Source: Paraburkholderia silvatlantica (GTDB taxonomy: Bacteria > Pseudomonadota > Gammaproteobacteria > Burkholderiales > Burkholderiaceae). Taken from it: DNA of 64,000 bases. The notes under the pieces are model-generated. The model saw nothing but the letters and a program-made list of their open reading frames with translations. It had not been told where the DNA came from and did not search any database. Below are positions 23,802 to 33,212 of this stretch, in pieces (position 1 is the stretch's first letter; every line of letters begins with the position of its first letter). The stretch is from the NCBI RefSeq assembly GCF_003096715.1, contig NZ_QEOL01000024.1, forward strand, positions 1-64,000, written 5' to 3'. Both the position numbers and the translations under genes were made by a program.

Positions 23802-25970
23802 ATGTTGAACCGGACGCCGCTCGCGAGTGCGCTCGCGCTGACCTTTGCCGTGCCTTTCGCTTCGTCTGCACTCGCCCAGAGCGAGCCTGCCGCCGCCACG
23901 GCGGCAAGCGCCGCGAACGCCGCCACGCTGCCCACGATCTCCGTATCCGGCCAGAGCGAAGCGCAGGACTTCCAGGCGGAGCGCTCGACCGTCGGCGCGA
24001 AAACGCCCACCGCGCTGCGCGACATTCCGCAGTCGGTCACGGTGATCAACAAGGCCGTGATGCAGTCGCAGGGCGCCACATCGTTCCAGGATGCATTGCG
24101 CAACGCGCCCGGCATCACCATCGGCGGTGCGGAAGGCGGCCAGATCGGCAACAACATCAACCTGCGCGGCTTCACGGCGCAAAACGACATTTACCTCGAC
24201 GGCTTTCGCGACCGCAACCAGTACTACCGCGACACCTTCGACCTCGAATCGATCGAGGTGCTCTACGGCCCCTCGTCGATGCTGTTCGGCCGCGGCTCCA
24301 CGGGCGGCGTCATCAACCAGGTCACGAAGCAGGCGAACCTCAAGCCGCTCACCGAAGTGTCGACCACCATCGGAACCGACGATCGCTATCGCGCGACGCT
24401 CGACGTGAACCGTCCGCTCGGCGATCACGCTGCATTTCGTCTGAATGCGTTCGGCCAGTCGATGGGCTCGACGCGCGACGTGATGAAAAACAAGGACTAC
24501 GGTTTCGCGCCCGAGTTGCGCTTCGGCATCGGCACGCCGACCGAGGTCACGATCTCGGCGCTGATCCAGCACAACTACGACATGCCGGACTACGGCGTGC
24601 AGGCGATCAACGGCCGACCGTTCGCGCCTTCGAAGCGCACGTTCTACGGTTTGACCGACGACCGCACGATCCAGGACGTACAGACGGTTCAGGCGCGCGT
24701 GGATCACCGTTTCAACGACCAGTTCAAGATCACCAACCAGACGCAGTTTTCGCACTCGCTCACGGACGCGCGCGAGACCGCGCCCGGCGCAGTGCTGACG
24801 GGCCCGCTTTCCTCGAGTACGGCGCTCAAGAACGGCAACTTCACGAACCTGCCGCTCCAGGATCTTTACATCAAGCTGGCGAGCCACGATCGCGTGATCG
24901 AGAACCACTCGATCTACAACGATACGATGGCGCAATACAAGTTCACCACGGGCCTCCTGAGGCACGAGATGCTCGCGGGCATCGAGGTGGGCCACGACAG
25001 CTACACGAATCAGGCCTCCACGCGCAACAACCTGCCGATTCTCTCGCTGCTCAACCCGGTCTATATTTCGACACCTTCGAACGTCACGACCACGGTGGGC
25101 AATCACGCGGAGTCGGGCGCGACCACGCTCGCTGCGTACTTCAACGAAACCATGTCGATTGGCGAGCACTGGAAGCTCATTGGCGGCGTGCGTTGGGATC
25201 GCTTCCAGGCGCATATCGCCAACACGATCAGCGCGCCGGCATACGCGGATCAGACCAACACGTTCACGAGCGTGCGCGCGGGGGCGATTTATCAGCCGAC
25301 CGACTGGCAGTCGTATTACTTCTCCTACGGCACGTCGTTCAATCCGTCGCTCGAAGCGCTCACGGTCACGAACAACACGCAAAATCTCTCGCCGGAACAT
25401 ACGAAGTCGTATGAAGTCGGCGCGAAGTGGGACCTGCTGGGCGGCAATCTTTCGGTGACGTCGGCATTCTTCCAGCAAGAGATGGACAACGCGCGCACGC
25501 AAACTTCGACGGGCGAGTACACACTCGAAGGCGATATTCGCGTGCGCGGCTTCCAGGCGGGCGCGACGGGCCACATTACCGACAAGTGGCAGGTGTTCGC
25601 CGGCTACACCTACATGGACGGTGTGATCCTCAAGGCGCTCGACGGCACCCAGGGCAATACGCCGGCGAATACGCCGCGCAATACCTTCACGCTGTGGACC
25701 ACGTATGCACTGACGCCTCATTGGGAAATCGGCGGCGGGCCGACCTATATGTCGGCGCGTTACGCAGCGAACACGAACTACGTGGAAACCGGTGGCTACA
25801 CCCGTTGGGACGCAACGGCCGCGTACCACGAGAAGAAGTGGGACGTGCGGCTCAATCTGCTGAATCTGACCAACAAGTTCTACTACGACGCCCTCATCCC
25901 GTCGGACGGCGGGCGGTCGGTGCCGGGTATCGGCCGCACGTTCCTCGCGACGGTCGATTACCGGTTCTGA
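23802..25970 (+). CDS. TonB-dependent siderophore receptor
   Basis: A 722-residue outer-membrane receptor. A signal peptide (MLNRTPLASALALTFAVPFA, cleavage after SSALAQ) is followed by a TonB-box-like ISVSG, a plug domain (RDIPQSVTVINKAVMQSQGA, DALRNAPGITIGGAEGGQIG, INLRGF, YLDGFRD) and a 22-strand barrel that ends in the outer-membrane signature ATVDYRF. The plug is typical of ferric-siderophore receptors (FhuE/FpvA/FiuA-like). The Fur-like box upstream and the PiuC partner downstream support iron uptake; the ligand cannot be inferred. ATG 23787 is an alternative start, but 23802 gives the better signal peptide and follows AGGGACC. Confidence 0.9.
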   Translation: MLNRTPLASALALTFAVPFASSALAQSEPAAATAASAANAATLPTISVSGQSEAQDFQAERSTVGAKTPTALRDIPQSVTVINKAVMQSQGATSFQDALRNAPGITIGGAEGGQIGNNINLRGFTAQNDIYLDGFRDRNQYYRDTFDLESIEVLYGPSSMLFGRGSTGGVINQVTKQANLKPLTEVSTTIGTDDRYRATLDVNRPLGDHAAFRLNAFGQSMGSTRDVMKNKDYGFAPELRFGIGTPTEVTISALIQHNYDMPDYGVQAINGRPFAPSKRTFYGLTDDRTIQDVQTVQARVDHRFNDQFKITNQTQFSHSLTDARETAPGAVLTGPLSSSTALKNGNFTNLPLQDLYIKLASHDRVIENHSIYNDTMAQYKFTTGLLRHEMLAGIEVGHDSYTNQASTRNNLPILSLLNPVYISTPSNVTTTVGNHAESGATTLAAYFNETMSIGEHWKLIGGVRWDRFQAHIANTISAPAYADQTNTFTSVRAGAIYQPTDWQSYYFSYGTSFNPSLEALTVTNNTQNLSPEHTKSYEVGAKWDLLGGNLSVTSAFFQQEMDNARTQTSTGEYTLEGDIRVRGFQAGATGHITDKWQVFAGYTYMDGVILKALDGTQGNTPANTPRNTFTLWTTYALTPHWEIGGGPTYMSARYAANTNYVETGGYTRWDATAAYHEKKWDVRLNLLNLTNKFYYDALIPSDGGRSVPGIGRTFLATVDYRF

Positions 25971-26108
25971 CAACCGGGTGTCATGCGTGCGCCGGGCATT
26001 TTTTGCGTGCCATCGCGCGAAGCCCACATAATGCGGGCTCTTTGCGCAACGGCGCGCATGCGCATGATTGCGGCGCTCTGCCGCTTGCGCAGCATAACGA
26101 AGGAATTG

Positions 26109-26795
26109 ATGATGCTGGTTCACGTCCCCAACGTATTGACGCCCGAGCAGGTGCGCACGCTGCGCGCGCGGCTCGACCATGCAGGCGATGCCTGGGTGGA
26201 CGGCCGCGCAACGGCCGGCTGGTCCGGTGCGCCCGTGAAGCGCAATGTGCAGGTCGCCGAGCATACGCCCATCGCACGCGAACTCGGCGACATCGTGCTC
26301 GCGGCCATCGAGCGCAATCCGCTTTTCATCAGCGCGGCGCTGCCCAACCAGGTGTACCCGCCGCTCTTCAATCGCTATGAAGGCGGTATGACGTTCGGCA
26401 GTCACGTGGATGGCGCAGTGCGTGTGCTGCCCAACGGCGTGAAGCTGCGCACCGACGTTTCCTGCACGCTCTTTCTCTCGTCGCCAGACGAATACGATGG
26501 CGGCGAACTCGTGGTCGAAGACACCTACGGCGTGCAGGAGGTCAAGCTGCCGGCGGGCGACATGATCGTCTATCCGGCCACGAGCCTGCACCAGGTCAGG
26601 CCGGTCACGCGCGGCGCGCGCGTGGCGAGCTTTTTCTGGGTGCAAAGCCTCGTGCGCGACGACACGAAGCGCGCGCTGCTCTTCGACATGGACACGGCCA
26701 TCCAGCGCCTGAACGCAAGCGACGCCGATGCCCAGGCGCGGCGCAGCCTCGTGGGCTGCTACCACAATCTGTTGCGACTCTGGAGTGAAACATGA
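26109..26795 (+). CDS. PKHD-type Fe(II)/2-oxoglutarate hydroxylase (PiuC family)
   Basis: A 228-residue dioxygenase. The iron ligands are visible as GSHVDG (His99-x-Asp101) and SLHQV (His161), with a downstream Arg for 2-oxoglutarate. The N-terminus VHVPNVLTPEQVRTLRARL and the DEYDGGELVVEDTYG loop are characteristic of the PiuC/YbiX group, which is usually encoded beside TonB siderophore receptors and is iron regulated. Its target is unknown. AAGGAATTG precedes the ATG. It overlaps the next gene by 4 bases (ATGA). Confidence 0.88.
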   Translation: MMLVHVPNVLTPEQVRTLRARLDHAGDAWVDGRATAGWSGAPVKRNVQVAEHTPIARELGDIVLAAIERNPLFISAALPNQVYPPLFNRYEGGMTFGSHVDGAVRVLPNGVKLRTDVSCTLFLSSPDEYDGGELVVEDTYGVQEVKLPAGDMIVYPATSLHQVRPVTRGARVASFFWVQSLVRDDTKRALLFDMDTAIQRLNASDADAQARRSLVGCYHNLLRLWSET

Positions 26796-27502
26796 GCTTT
26801 CCCGATGCTGCCGAGATCGACGCGCCGGCAACGCCGCGCACGCGTCTCGACGCCGAACAGCGCGACGAGCGCGCAAAGCGCTCGCGCCGCGCAACCTTCA
26901 TCAAGTGGCTACGCAAGGTCCACGGCTGGGTGGGCCTGTGGGGCGCGGCGCTCGGCCTGCTGTTTGGCGCAACGGGATTCGTGCTCAACCATCGCGCCGA
27001 GCCGCTGCGCATTTCGCCGGGCGCGCCGCAAGTCTCGACGGTGCAGATTGCCGTGCCCGACCCCGCGCCCGAAACGCCGCGGGAAATGGCGAAATGGTTG
27101 CGCTCGCAACCGGATTTGAAGCTGCCCGCGCGCATGGGCCGCGTGCAGAAGGAGCCCGAGCATAACGTGGCGTGGGGCGATCGCCAGGTCGTGCAGCCCG
27201 AGCACTGGCAGATAATGTTCACGTCGCCCGGCGAGAGCGTGATGGTCGAGTACTGGATGGGCAACGACAAGCTCACGCTCAAGCGTAACGACAACTCGCT
27301 TGTCTCGACGATCGCCAATCTGCACAAGGGTACGGGTATGAGCATCGGCTGGGTGCTGTTCATCGACAGCTTCGCCGGGGCGCTCATTCTGCTTTCGCTC
27401 ACGGGCGTGCTGCTGTGGACGGAGCTGAACAAGCGCAAGACAGTGGGCGCCGTGCTGCTGTTCGGCTCGATTATCGTCGCGGTGGGCGTCGGCCTGGCGT
27501 AA
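26792..27502 (+). CDS. PepSY-associated membrane protein
   Basis: A 236-residue inner-membrane protein. After a charged N-terminus, a first membrane helix at about 43-65 (KVHGWVGLWGAALGLLFGATGFVLNHR) shows the PepSY_TM pattern. A periplasmic loop follows, then a second helix (MSIGWVLFIDSFAGALILLSLTGVLLWT) and a third at the C-terminus. Such proteins are common in TonB receptor operons and may help in siderophore reduction or periplasmic iron handling; that role is inferred. It is translationally coupled to piuC, and a terminator follows. Confidence 0.85.
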   Translation: MSFPDAAEIDAPATPRTRLDAEQRDERAKRSRRATFIKWLRKVHGWVGLWGAALGLLFGATGFVLNHRAEPLRISPGAPQVSTVQIAVPDPAPETPREMAKWLRSQPDLKLPARMGRVQKEPEHNVAWGDRQVVQPEHWQIMFTSPGESVMVEYWMGNDKLTLKRNDNSLVSTIANLHKGTGMSIGWVLFIDSFAGALILLSLTGVLLWTELNKRKTVGAVLLFGSIIVAVGVGLA

Positions 27503-27524
27503 GCTTCGATACGTCATCCAGGCA

Positions 27525-27554
27525 ACGGGCGCGAACCCCGCTGTTCGCGCCCGT
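27525..27554. terminator. Bidirectional terminator between pepSY and cobF
   Basis: A 12-bp perfect stem ACGGGCGCGAAC / GTTCGCGCCCGT with a 6-nt loop, followed by TCTGCTTT on the plus strand. It separates two convergent genes. Confidence 0.7.
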
Positions 27555-27561
27555 TCTGCTT

Positions 27562-28335
27562 TCAGTCTTTCACGCCACGCTTGCGCAGCAAATAGGTGTC
27601 CATGATCCATCCGTTCGCTTCGCGCGCCTGTGCGCGAACACGGACGATCTCGTCTTTCACGTCTTCCAGCCGGCCCGACATCAGGATCTCGTCAGGGGTG
27701 CCGACATAGGCGCCCCAGTAGATATCGAGTGCTTCGCCCGCGAGCTGCGCGTACGCGTTCTGCGCGTCGAGCATGACCACCGCGCTTTCCACGTCTTGCG
27801 GAAAGCCGCCCTCCGCGAGCCGCCTCCCCGTCGTGATGCTCACCGGCTTGCCGATGAAGTTCAGCGGCACGCGGTGCTTCGCCGCGAGCGCCTGCACGCT
27901 GCTAATGCCGGGAATCACCTCGAAGTCGAACGCGAGCCGGCCATCGGCCAGGATCGTATCGAGAATGCGGATCGTGCTGTCGTAGAGCGACGGGTCGCCC
28001 CAGACGAGAAACGCGCCGCATTGGCCGTCGGTCAATTCCTCTTCGATCAGGCGCTCGAATACGCGCTGCTTGTCGCGGTTGAGCTCGTCCACGGCGGCCT
28101 TGTAGTCGAGACCTTCGTCGCGGCGCCGCTCGGGGCTCGTGGCCTCCACGATGCGATAGTCGTGGTCCGCGATGAAGCGCGCGCAGATTTCCTTGCGCAG
28201 CGCGACGAGCTTGTCCTTGGCCGCGCCCTTGTCCATCACGAAGAACACGTCGGCCGCGTTGAGCGCTTCGATTGCCTGCACGGTCAGATATTTCGGATCG
28301 CCCGCGCCGATGCCGATGATGAGGATCTTTTTCAC
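27562..28335 (-). CDS. cobF: Precorrin-6A synthase, deacetylating (CobF)
   Basis: A 257-residue SAM-dependent tetrapyrrole methylase. It begins KKILIIGIGAGDPKYLTVQA with the SAM-binding G-x-G-x-G loop, and has FLVWGDPSLYDSTIRIL and FEVIPGISSVQALAA, all typical of CobF. In aerobic cobalamin synthesis it methylates C-1 of precorrin-5 with loss of acetate. The chosen start is GTG 28335; longer in-frame starts add a non-family leader. No other cobalamin gene is in this window, so it is isolated from its pathway here. Confidence 0.88.
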   Translation of the reverse strand: MKKILIIGIGAGDPKYLTVQAIEALNAADVFFVMDKGAAKDKLVALRKEICARFIADHDYRIVEATSPERRRDEGLDYKAAVDELNRDKQRVFERLIEEELTDGQCGAFLVWGDPSLYDSTIRILDTILADGRLAFDFEVIPGISSVQALAAKHRVPLNFIGKPVSITTGRRLAEGGFPQDVESAVVMLDAQNAYAQLAGEALDIYWGAYVGTPDEILMSGRLEDVKDEIVRVRAQAREANGWIMDTYLLRKRGVKD

Positions 28336-28495
28336 GTTGCCGTTCCGGAATGGGAGTCGTCGGTGCGGCGCAATGATAGCGCGAGTTCGGCGCTGTGCCG
28401 CGCTCGCGGGCAGGGCAATTTTCTTCAATACGGCGGCGGTGCGCGCGTCTACCCTCGACGCTGACTGATCGCCCATGAGCGTAGCGAGGAAAACC

Positions 28496-29083
28496 GTGAA
28501 CACTGCTTTGTCGATGGCCGCCTTCGCGCTGGCCACTTCCATTACCCCTGGTCCCGTCAATATCGTCGCGCTGGGCGCGGGCGTGCGCTACGGGCTGCGC
28601 GCGAGCCTGCGCCACGTCGCCGGCGCGACCGTGGGCTTCACGTTGCTTCTGCTGCTGATCGGTCTCGGCATGCGGGAACTGCTGGCGCGCTTGCCGTTTC
28701 TCACGCGCGCGCTCGAATGGGCGGGCGTGGCCTTCCTGCTGTACGTGGCTTACCGGCTCGCCACCGACGATGGCCGCATCGACTCGCCGAACGCGGCGCG
28801 CGGTCCCTCGCTGATGGCGGGTGCCACGATGCAATGGCTCAATCCCAAGGCGTGGCTCGCGTCGGTAGCGGGCATGGGTTTATATGCGGCTTCGGGAGAA
28901 AATGCGCTCGTCTGGCAGTTCGCCGCGATCTATTTCGCGGTGTGCTACGTGTCGATCGGGTGCTGGGCGTGGGCGGGCGCGTCGCTGCGCCAGGCCTTGC
29001 GCGAACCGTCGCGCGTGCGTTTCGTGAACCGCGCGATGGCGCTGCTGCTGGCGGGCAGTGCGGTCTGGCTGGTGCTCGGCTGA
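28496..29083 (+). CDS. LysE-family amino-acid exporter
   Basis: A 195-residue membrane protein of the LysE/RhtB family with five or six helices. The diagnostic N-terminal motif ATSITPGPVNIVALGAGVRYG is present, as is MQWLNPKAWLASVAGMG. It exports amino acids or similar small molecules. The GTG start at 28496 follows AGCGAGGAAAACC; the ATG at 28475 lacks a ribosome binding site. It converges with an AraC-type regulator, a common pairing. Confidence 0.87.
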   Translation: MNTALSMAAFALATSITPGPVNIVALGAGVRYGLRASLRHVAGATVGFTLLLLLIGLGMRELLARLPFLTRALEWAGVAFLLYVAYRLATDDGRIDSPNAARGPSLMAGATMQWLNPKAWLASVAGMGLYAASGENALVWQFAAIYFAVCYVSIGCWAWAGASLRQALREPSRVRFVNRAMALLLAGSAVWLVLG

Positions 29084-29099
29084 GCGCACGGCGGCTACG

Positions 29100-29927
29100 T
29101 TAGCCGCGATATTGGCCAGGCGTCGCGGCAACGAACTGGCGGAACGCGCGCTGCAGATGCGCCTGATCGGCGAAACCCGCTTGCGCCGCAACGTCTGCAA
29201 TGGCGTGCCCGCGGCGCAGTTGAGCGCGGCTGAATTCGATACGGCGGTTCACGACATACGCGTGCGGCGTCATGCCGTATTGCTCGCGAAACGCGCGTAT
29301 CAGATACGAGGGCGACAGATCGGCGGCGGCGCAGATCTCTTCGAGCTTGAGCGTGCGCGTGTAGTTGCCGTCGATGAATTCCGCCGCCCGCGCGAGGCGC
29401 TCGTTCGGTTCGCGCGCGCTGACCGGCGCGGGATTGAGGGACTGCTGGAGCCGGGAGAAATAGGCCACGACGGCGCATTCCTTGCGCAACGCCGACTCAT
29501 TCGTATCGACGAGCAACGCGTAAAGTGCGTTGAGCCCGTCGAACAAGTCGCGCTCCCAGCTCAAGGTCTGCTCGAACGGGCGAAAGCCTTCGTGCGCTCC
29601 GAAGCCCAGCTCGTGTTGCAGATTCGCGAGCCATGCCGTGTCGAGATAGAACATGCGGTAGGCCCAGGGCTCGTCCGCGGCCGGGTTGCATGCATGCACG
29701 GTTTCCGGGTTGATGACCACCACCGCGCCCGCGCCGATATGCGAGAGCGTGCTTCCGTTCAGGTAGGTGCTGCACCCGCCCGTGACCGCGCCGATCGAGA
29801 ACGTGCTGTGTGCGTGACGGCCGTAGCGGACCTTGCGCCCGTCGGCGATTGCGCGCACCTCGATGAACGGCAGGTCGGCGTCGCGCCAGAAGCAGGGTTG
29901 TGCGTCGGACGTCGTGGCTAGCGGCAT
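29100..29927 (-). CDS. AraC-family transcriptional regulator
   Basis: A 275-residue regulator. The N-terminal cupin-like sensor (HAHSTFSIGAVTGGCSTYLNG, VVVINPETVHACNP) is followed by a C-terminal double HTH: LKLEEICAAADLSPSYLIRAFREQYGMTPHAYVVNRRIEF and IADVAAQAGFADQAHLQRAFRQFVAATPGQYRG. This architecture is common for regulators placed next to LysE exporters, so the exporter at 28496 is a candidate target. The start at 29927 has CCGAGGTCCCCC upstream; ATG 29945 is an alternative. Confidence 0.87.
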   Translation of the reverse strand: MPLATTSDAQPCFWRDADLPFIEVRAIADGRKVRYGRHAHSTFSIGAVTGGCSTYLNGSTLSHIGAGAVVVINPETVHACNPAADEPWAYRMFYLDTAWLANLQHELGFGAHEGFRPFEQTLSWERDLFDGLNALYALLVDTNESALRKECAVVAYFSRLQQSLNPAPVSAREPNERLARAAEFIDGNYTRTLKLEEICAAADLSPSYLIRAFREQYGMTPHAYVVNRRIEFSRAQLRRGHAIADVAAQAGFADQAHLQRAFRQFVAATPGQYRG

Positions 29928-30065
29928 GGGGGACCTCGGAGTCATGCTGCGCGCAACAAGCGGCGCAGGCGGTCCATATTAGCGCAACGCGAGCAAGCAG
30001 GGGGGACGTGATAGGCTTGTCCGGATCGCGCGGGTCATTCCCTTTTCCATTGCCAGGCACTGCAC

Positions 30066-30608
30066 ATGAACGAAACGAAGCCAATGAATACAACGATTCG
30101 CCCGTTGACCGAGCAGGACGCCGAGGCGTTTCACGCCATGCGTTTGTACGCGACCGAAAATTATCCCGCCGGCATCGTCCCGACCTATGAAGAGGAATCG
30201 AAACGCACGCCCGAAGAAAGCCGGGCCCGCGTGCGGGCTACCGAAAACCAGGTCGTGTTCGGCGCATTCGTGGGCGACACGCTCGTCGGCATTACCGGCC
30301 TCATGCGCGAACCCAGGCGCAAGCTTGCCCACAAGGGGCTCGTTTGGGGCGTCTTTGTCGATCCTGCATGGCGCGGCGCCGGCATTGCCAGGCAACTGAT
30401 GGAGGGCGTCATCGCGCACGCCCGCACGCTCGGCTTGCTCCAGGTGCAACTGGTGGTGAGCGCGCTGAATCCCCGCGCCCAGGCGCTCTACCGTTCGTGC
30501 GGCTTCGTGCGCTACGGGGTCGAGCCCCGCGGCCTGTGCATCGACGGCGAGTATGCCGACGACGAACTCATGGTGCGCTTTCTCGACGACCCGGCCGTGC
30601 CCGACTGA
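30066..30608 (+). CDS. GNAT-family N-acetyltransferase
   Basis: A 180-residue acetyl-CoA-dependent acetyltransferase. The acetyl-CoA binding motif is seen in VFVDPAWRGAGIARQLMEGVI (R-x2-G-x-A type), and the C-terminal family pattern in LVVSALNPRAQALYRSCGFVRYGVEP. The substrate is unknown. ATG 30084 is an alternative start. It appears to be a single-gene unit. Confidence 0.85.
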   Translation: MNETKPMNTTIRPLTEQDAEAFHAMRLYATENYPAGIVPTYEEESKRTPEESRARVRATENQVVFGAFVGDTLVGITGLMREPRRKLAHKGLVWGVFVDPAWRGAGIARQLMEGVIAHARTLGLLQVQLVVSALNPRAQALYRSCGFVRYGVEPRGLCIDGEYADDELMVRFLDDPAVPD

Positions 30609-30810
30609 GCTCCACGCCGTTGCCGCACAATGCGCAACGCCGCGCGAACGTCAAGTGTGGTGCAACGCACAGTGCGCTCGGGCGAATTATGCATGGTCAT
30701 CATTTCGTCATACCTGAACGTCGATAATCCACCGCGAATAAATTGGCCGACGTGTCCCGAGCCGCGCAACCATAGCGCGGCCGGCGCGACGAAGGCCCGG
30801 GGATTTCGAC

Positions 30811-33180
30811 ATGACCATTCGTCACCGCATCACGCTGCTGATCGTCCTGATGTTCGTCGCGCTGTCCGCCATCGGCGGCTACGCGGCCTGGCAGGCCCGC
30901 CGCAGCGCCACCGACGTCCGCGAGGTTACCCAGGGCGTCGTGCCGAGCGCCCTCGCTTCATCCGACCTCGTGTCGCTCGTGAAAGACGTGCAGCTCGCCA
31001 CCATGACGCTCGTCTACGCACCTGACGCCACGGTCGCGTCGCTCGCGCAAAACGAACTCAAGGACAAGGAAGCCGCGTTGCGCGCCGCGCTCGACGTGCA
31101 GCGCAAGGCGGCAGCCAGCCACGCGCAGGAAGGCCTGGTTTCGCAGGCGCAGGAAAGTCTCGCGAACTACTTCTCCGCGATCGACGACACCGCGAAAATG
31201 AAGGCGAGCGGCAAGAACGAACTCGCGCAGGCCTATCTCTTCGCGAACGTCGCGCAGTACCGCGACGAACTCGAAGGCATCGTCACGACGATGCGCGTGG
31301 AAAAGAACCGCCAGAAAGACGACGCGATCCGCACGCTCAACGGCGCGCTCGACACCACGACGAGCGCGATTGCCGGCGTGACGGGCGGCGCGATTCTGCT
31401 GCTCACGCTGATCGGCGCGCTGCTGTATCGCCAGATCACGCGCCCGCTTTCGCGCATGCAGGCCATGATGAGCGAGATTGCTTCGAGCCAGGACTTCACG
31501 CGCCGCGTGCCCGTGGGCCGGATGGACGAAATCGGTCATTCGATCGTCGCCTTCAACGGCATGATCGAAAAGATCCAGCACAGCTCCGCGCAGCTCAAGC
31601 GCAAGACCGCCGACATTCAGGCGATGTTGCAGAACATGCAGCAGGGCATTCTCACGGTGGTGGAAGGCGCGACGATCCACAACGAATATTCGGCGTATCT
31701 GGAGGCGATCTTCGAAACGAACGAGATTGCGGGCCGTTCGCTCATGGACCTCGTGTTCTCGCATACGGATCTCGACGCCGACACCCTTGCGCAAATCGAC
31801 GCCGCCGTGCACGCGTGCCTGGGCGAAGACGACGTGAATTTCGCCTTCAATCAACATCTGCTCGTGAACGAGATCACGCGCACGCTGCCCGATGGCCGCG
31901 CGAAGGTGCTCGACCTGAGCTGGTCGGCCATCACCGACGAAAACGACGTGGTCGTGCGTCTCATGCTGTGCGTGCGCGACGTGACGGAACTGCGCGAGCT
32001 CGCGGCCGAGGCCGGCGAGCAGAAACGCCGCCTCGAAATGATCGGCGAAATTCTCGCGGTGAGCGAAGAGAAGTTCCAGCATTTCGTCGAAAGCTCGACG
32101 GGTTTCATTCACGAGAACGAGCACATCATTCGTCAGCACGACTGCGCGGACACGAGCGCGATTGCAGCGCTGTTCCGCAATATGCACACGATCAAGGGCA
32201 ATGCGCGCACGTATAGCCTGCAGCATCTCACGGGCGTGGTGCACGAAGTCGAGCAGCGCTACGACGCATTGCGCCGTGAGGACACGAGCCACACGTGGGA
32301 CCAGCAGGCGCTCATTGCCGATCTGGAGCGCGTGAAGACGGCGCTCGAGCACTATTCGAGCATCAACGAAGTGAGCCTCGGGCGCGGCCCGCGTGCGGCT
32401 GGCGCGCAGAACGGCGCGGCGAGCCTCACGGTCACGCGCGAAGCGATCGAAGAGACGCTGCGCATCGTCGATCGCACCGACGACAACGACCTGCCCGCGC
32501 TGCGCGCGATGCGCGCCGAACTGCGCGCTACGCTGCGCGCCATCGGCACCGAGCGCGTGGCCGATGTGCTCGCGGGCGTGACCGGCTCGCTGCCCTCGCT
32601 CGCCGAGGAACTCGGCAAGACCGAACCGGTGGTGCGGATCGCGGACAACGGTTATCGCCTGCGCGGCGAGGCTGCCGGCACGGTGAAGAACGTGTTCATG
32701 CACCTGCTGCGCAACTCGCTCGACCACGGCATTGAAATGCCGGCGCAGCGCCGCGCGATCGGTAAGGACGAGTCGGGTCATATCGACATCGACGTGAATG
32801 TGCACGACGGTGCGCTGCAACTGACGCTCGCCGACGACGGCCGCGGCCTCGCGCTCGCGCGCATTCGCGGCATTGCCGTGGAGCGCGGCTGGCTGCAGGC
32901 GGATGAAGCGGTGAGCGACGACGCGATCGCGGCGTTCATTTTCCGTCCCGGCTTTTCGACGGCGGCGAGCGTGACTGAAGTCTCGGGCCGCGGCGTGGGT
33001 ATGGACGCGGTGCGCGATTTCCTCGAACGCGAGGGCGGCGCAATCGAACTGCGTTTCACCGATGACCGTGCGGGCGCCGATTACCGGCATTTCCAGACCG
33101 TCGTGCGTTTGCCGCAGCAGTGGGCCGTAAAGATGGCGGACGCAACGCAGGCAACGCAAGAGGAAGCGCTGGCGGGCTAG
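30811..33180 (+). CDS. Membrane-bound CheA-like hybrid sensor kinase without a CheW domain
   Basis: A 789-residue protein with an unusual layout: membrane helix at about 7-27, extracytoplasmic four-helix sensor to about 185, second helix at about 187-207, HAMP to about 262, PAS-like domain at about 265-395, coiled coil, then an Hpt domain with phospho-acceptor His459 in NMHTIKGNARTYSL. A CheA-type ATPase follows: N box HLLRNSLDHG (Asn635), DDGRGL (675-680), FRPGFSTA, and GRGVGMDAV (727-733). It ends at 789 with no CheW-like P5 domain, which classical CheA needs for receptor coupling. The inferred role is a receptor and CheA kinase in one chain. It is first of five co-directional genes ending in a cheY. 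Confidence 0.85.
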   Translation: MTIRHRITLLIVLMFVALSAIGGYAAWQARRSATDVREVTQGVVPSALASSDLVSLVKDVQLATMTLVYAPDATVASLAQNELKDKEAALRAALDVQRKAAASHAQEGLVSQAQESLANYFSAIDDTAKMKASGKNELAQAYLFANVAQYRDELEGIVTTMRVEKNRQKDDAIRTLNGALDTTTSAIAGVTGGAILLLTLIGALLYRQITRPLSRMQAMMSEIASSQDFTRRVPVGRMDEIGHSIVAFNGMIEKIQHSSAQLKRKTADIQAMLQNMQQGILTVVEGATIHNEYSAYLEAIFETNEIAGRSLMDLVFSHTDLDADTLAQIDAAVHACLGEDDVNFAFNQHLLVNEITRTLPDGRAKVLDLSWSAITDENDVVVRLMLCVRDVTELRELAAEAGEQKRRLEMIGEILAVSEEKFQHFVESSTGFIHENEHIIRQHDCADTSAIAALFRNMHTIKGNARTYSLQHLTGVVHEVEQRYDALRREDTSHTWDQQALIADLERVKTALEHYSSINEVSLGRGPRAAGAQNGAASLTVTREAIEETLRIVDRTDDNDLPALRAMRAELRATLRAIGTERVADVLAGVTGSLPSLAEELGKTEPVVRIADNGYRLRGEAAGTVKNVFMHLLRNSLDHGIEMPAQRRAIGKDESGHIDIDVNVHDGALQLTLADDGRGLALARIRGIAVERGWLQADEAVSDDAIAAFIFRPGFSTAASVTEVSGRGVGMDAVRDFLEREGGAIELRFTDDRAGADYRHFQTVVRLPQQWAVKMADATQATQEEALAG

Positions 33181-33212
33181 GGCCTGTTATTAGCGTGAAC
33201 AGGTCTTGACGC

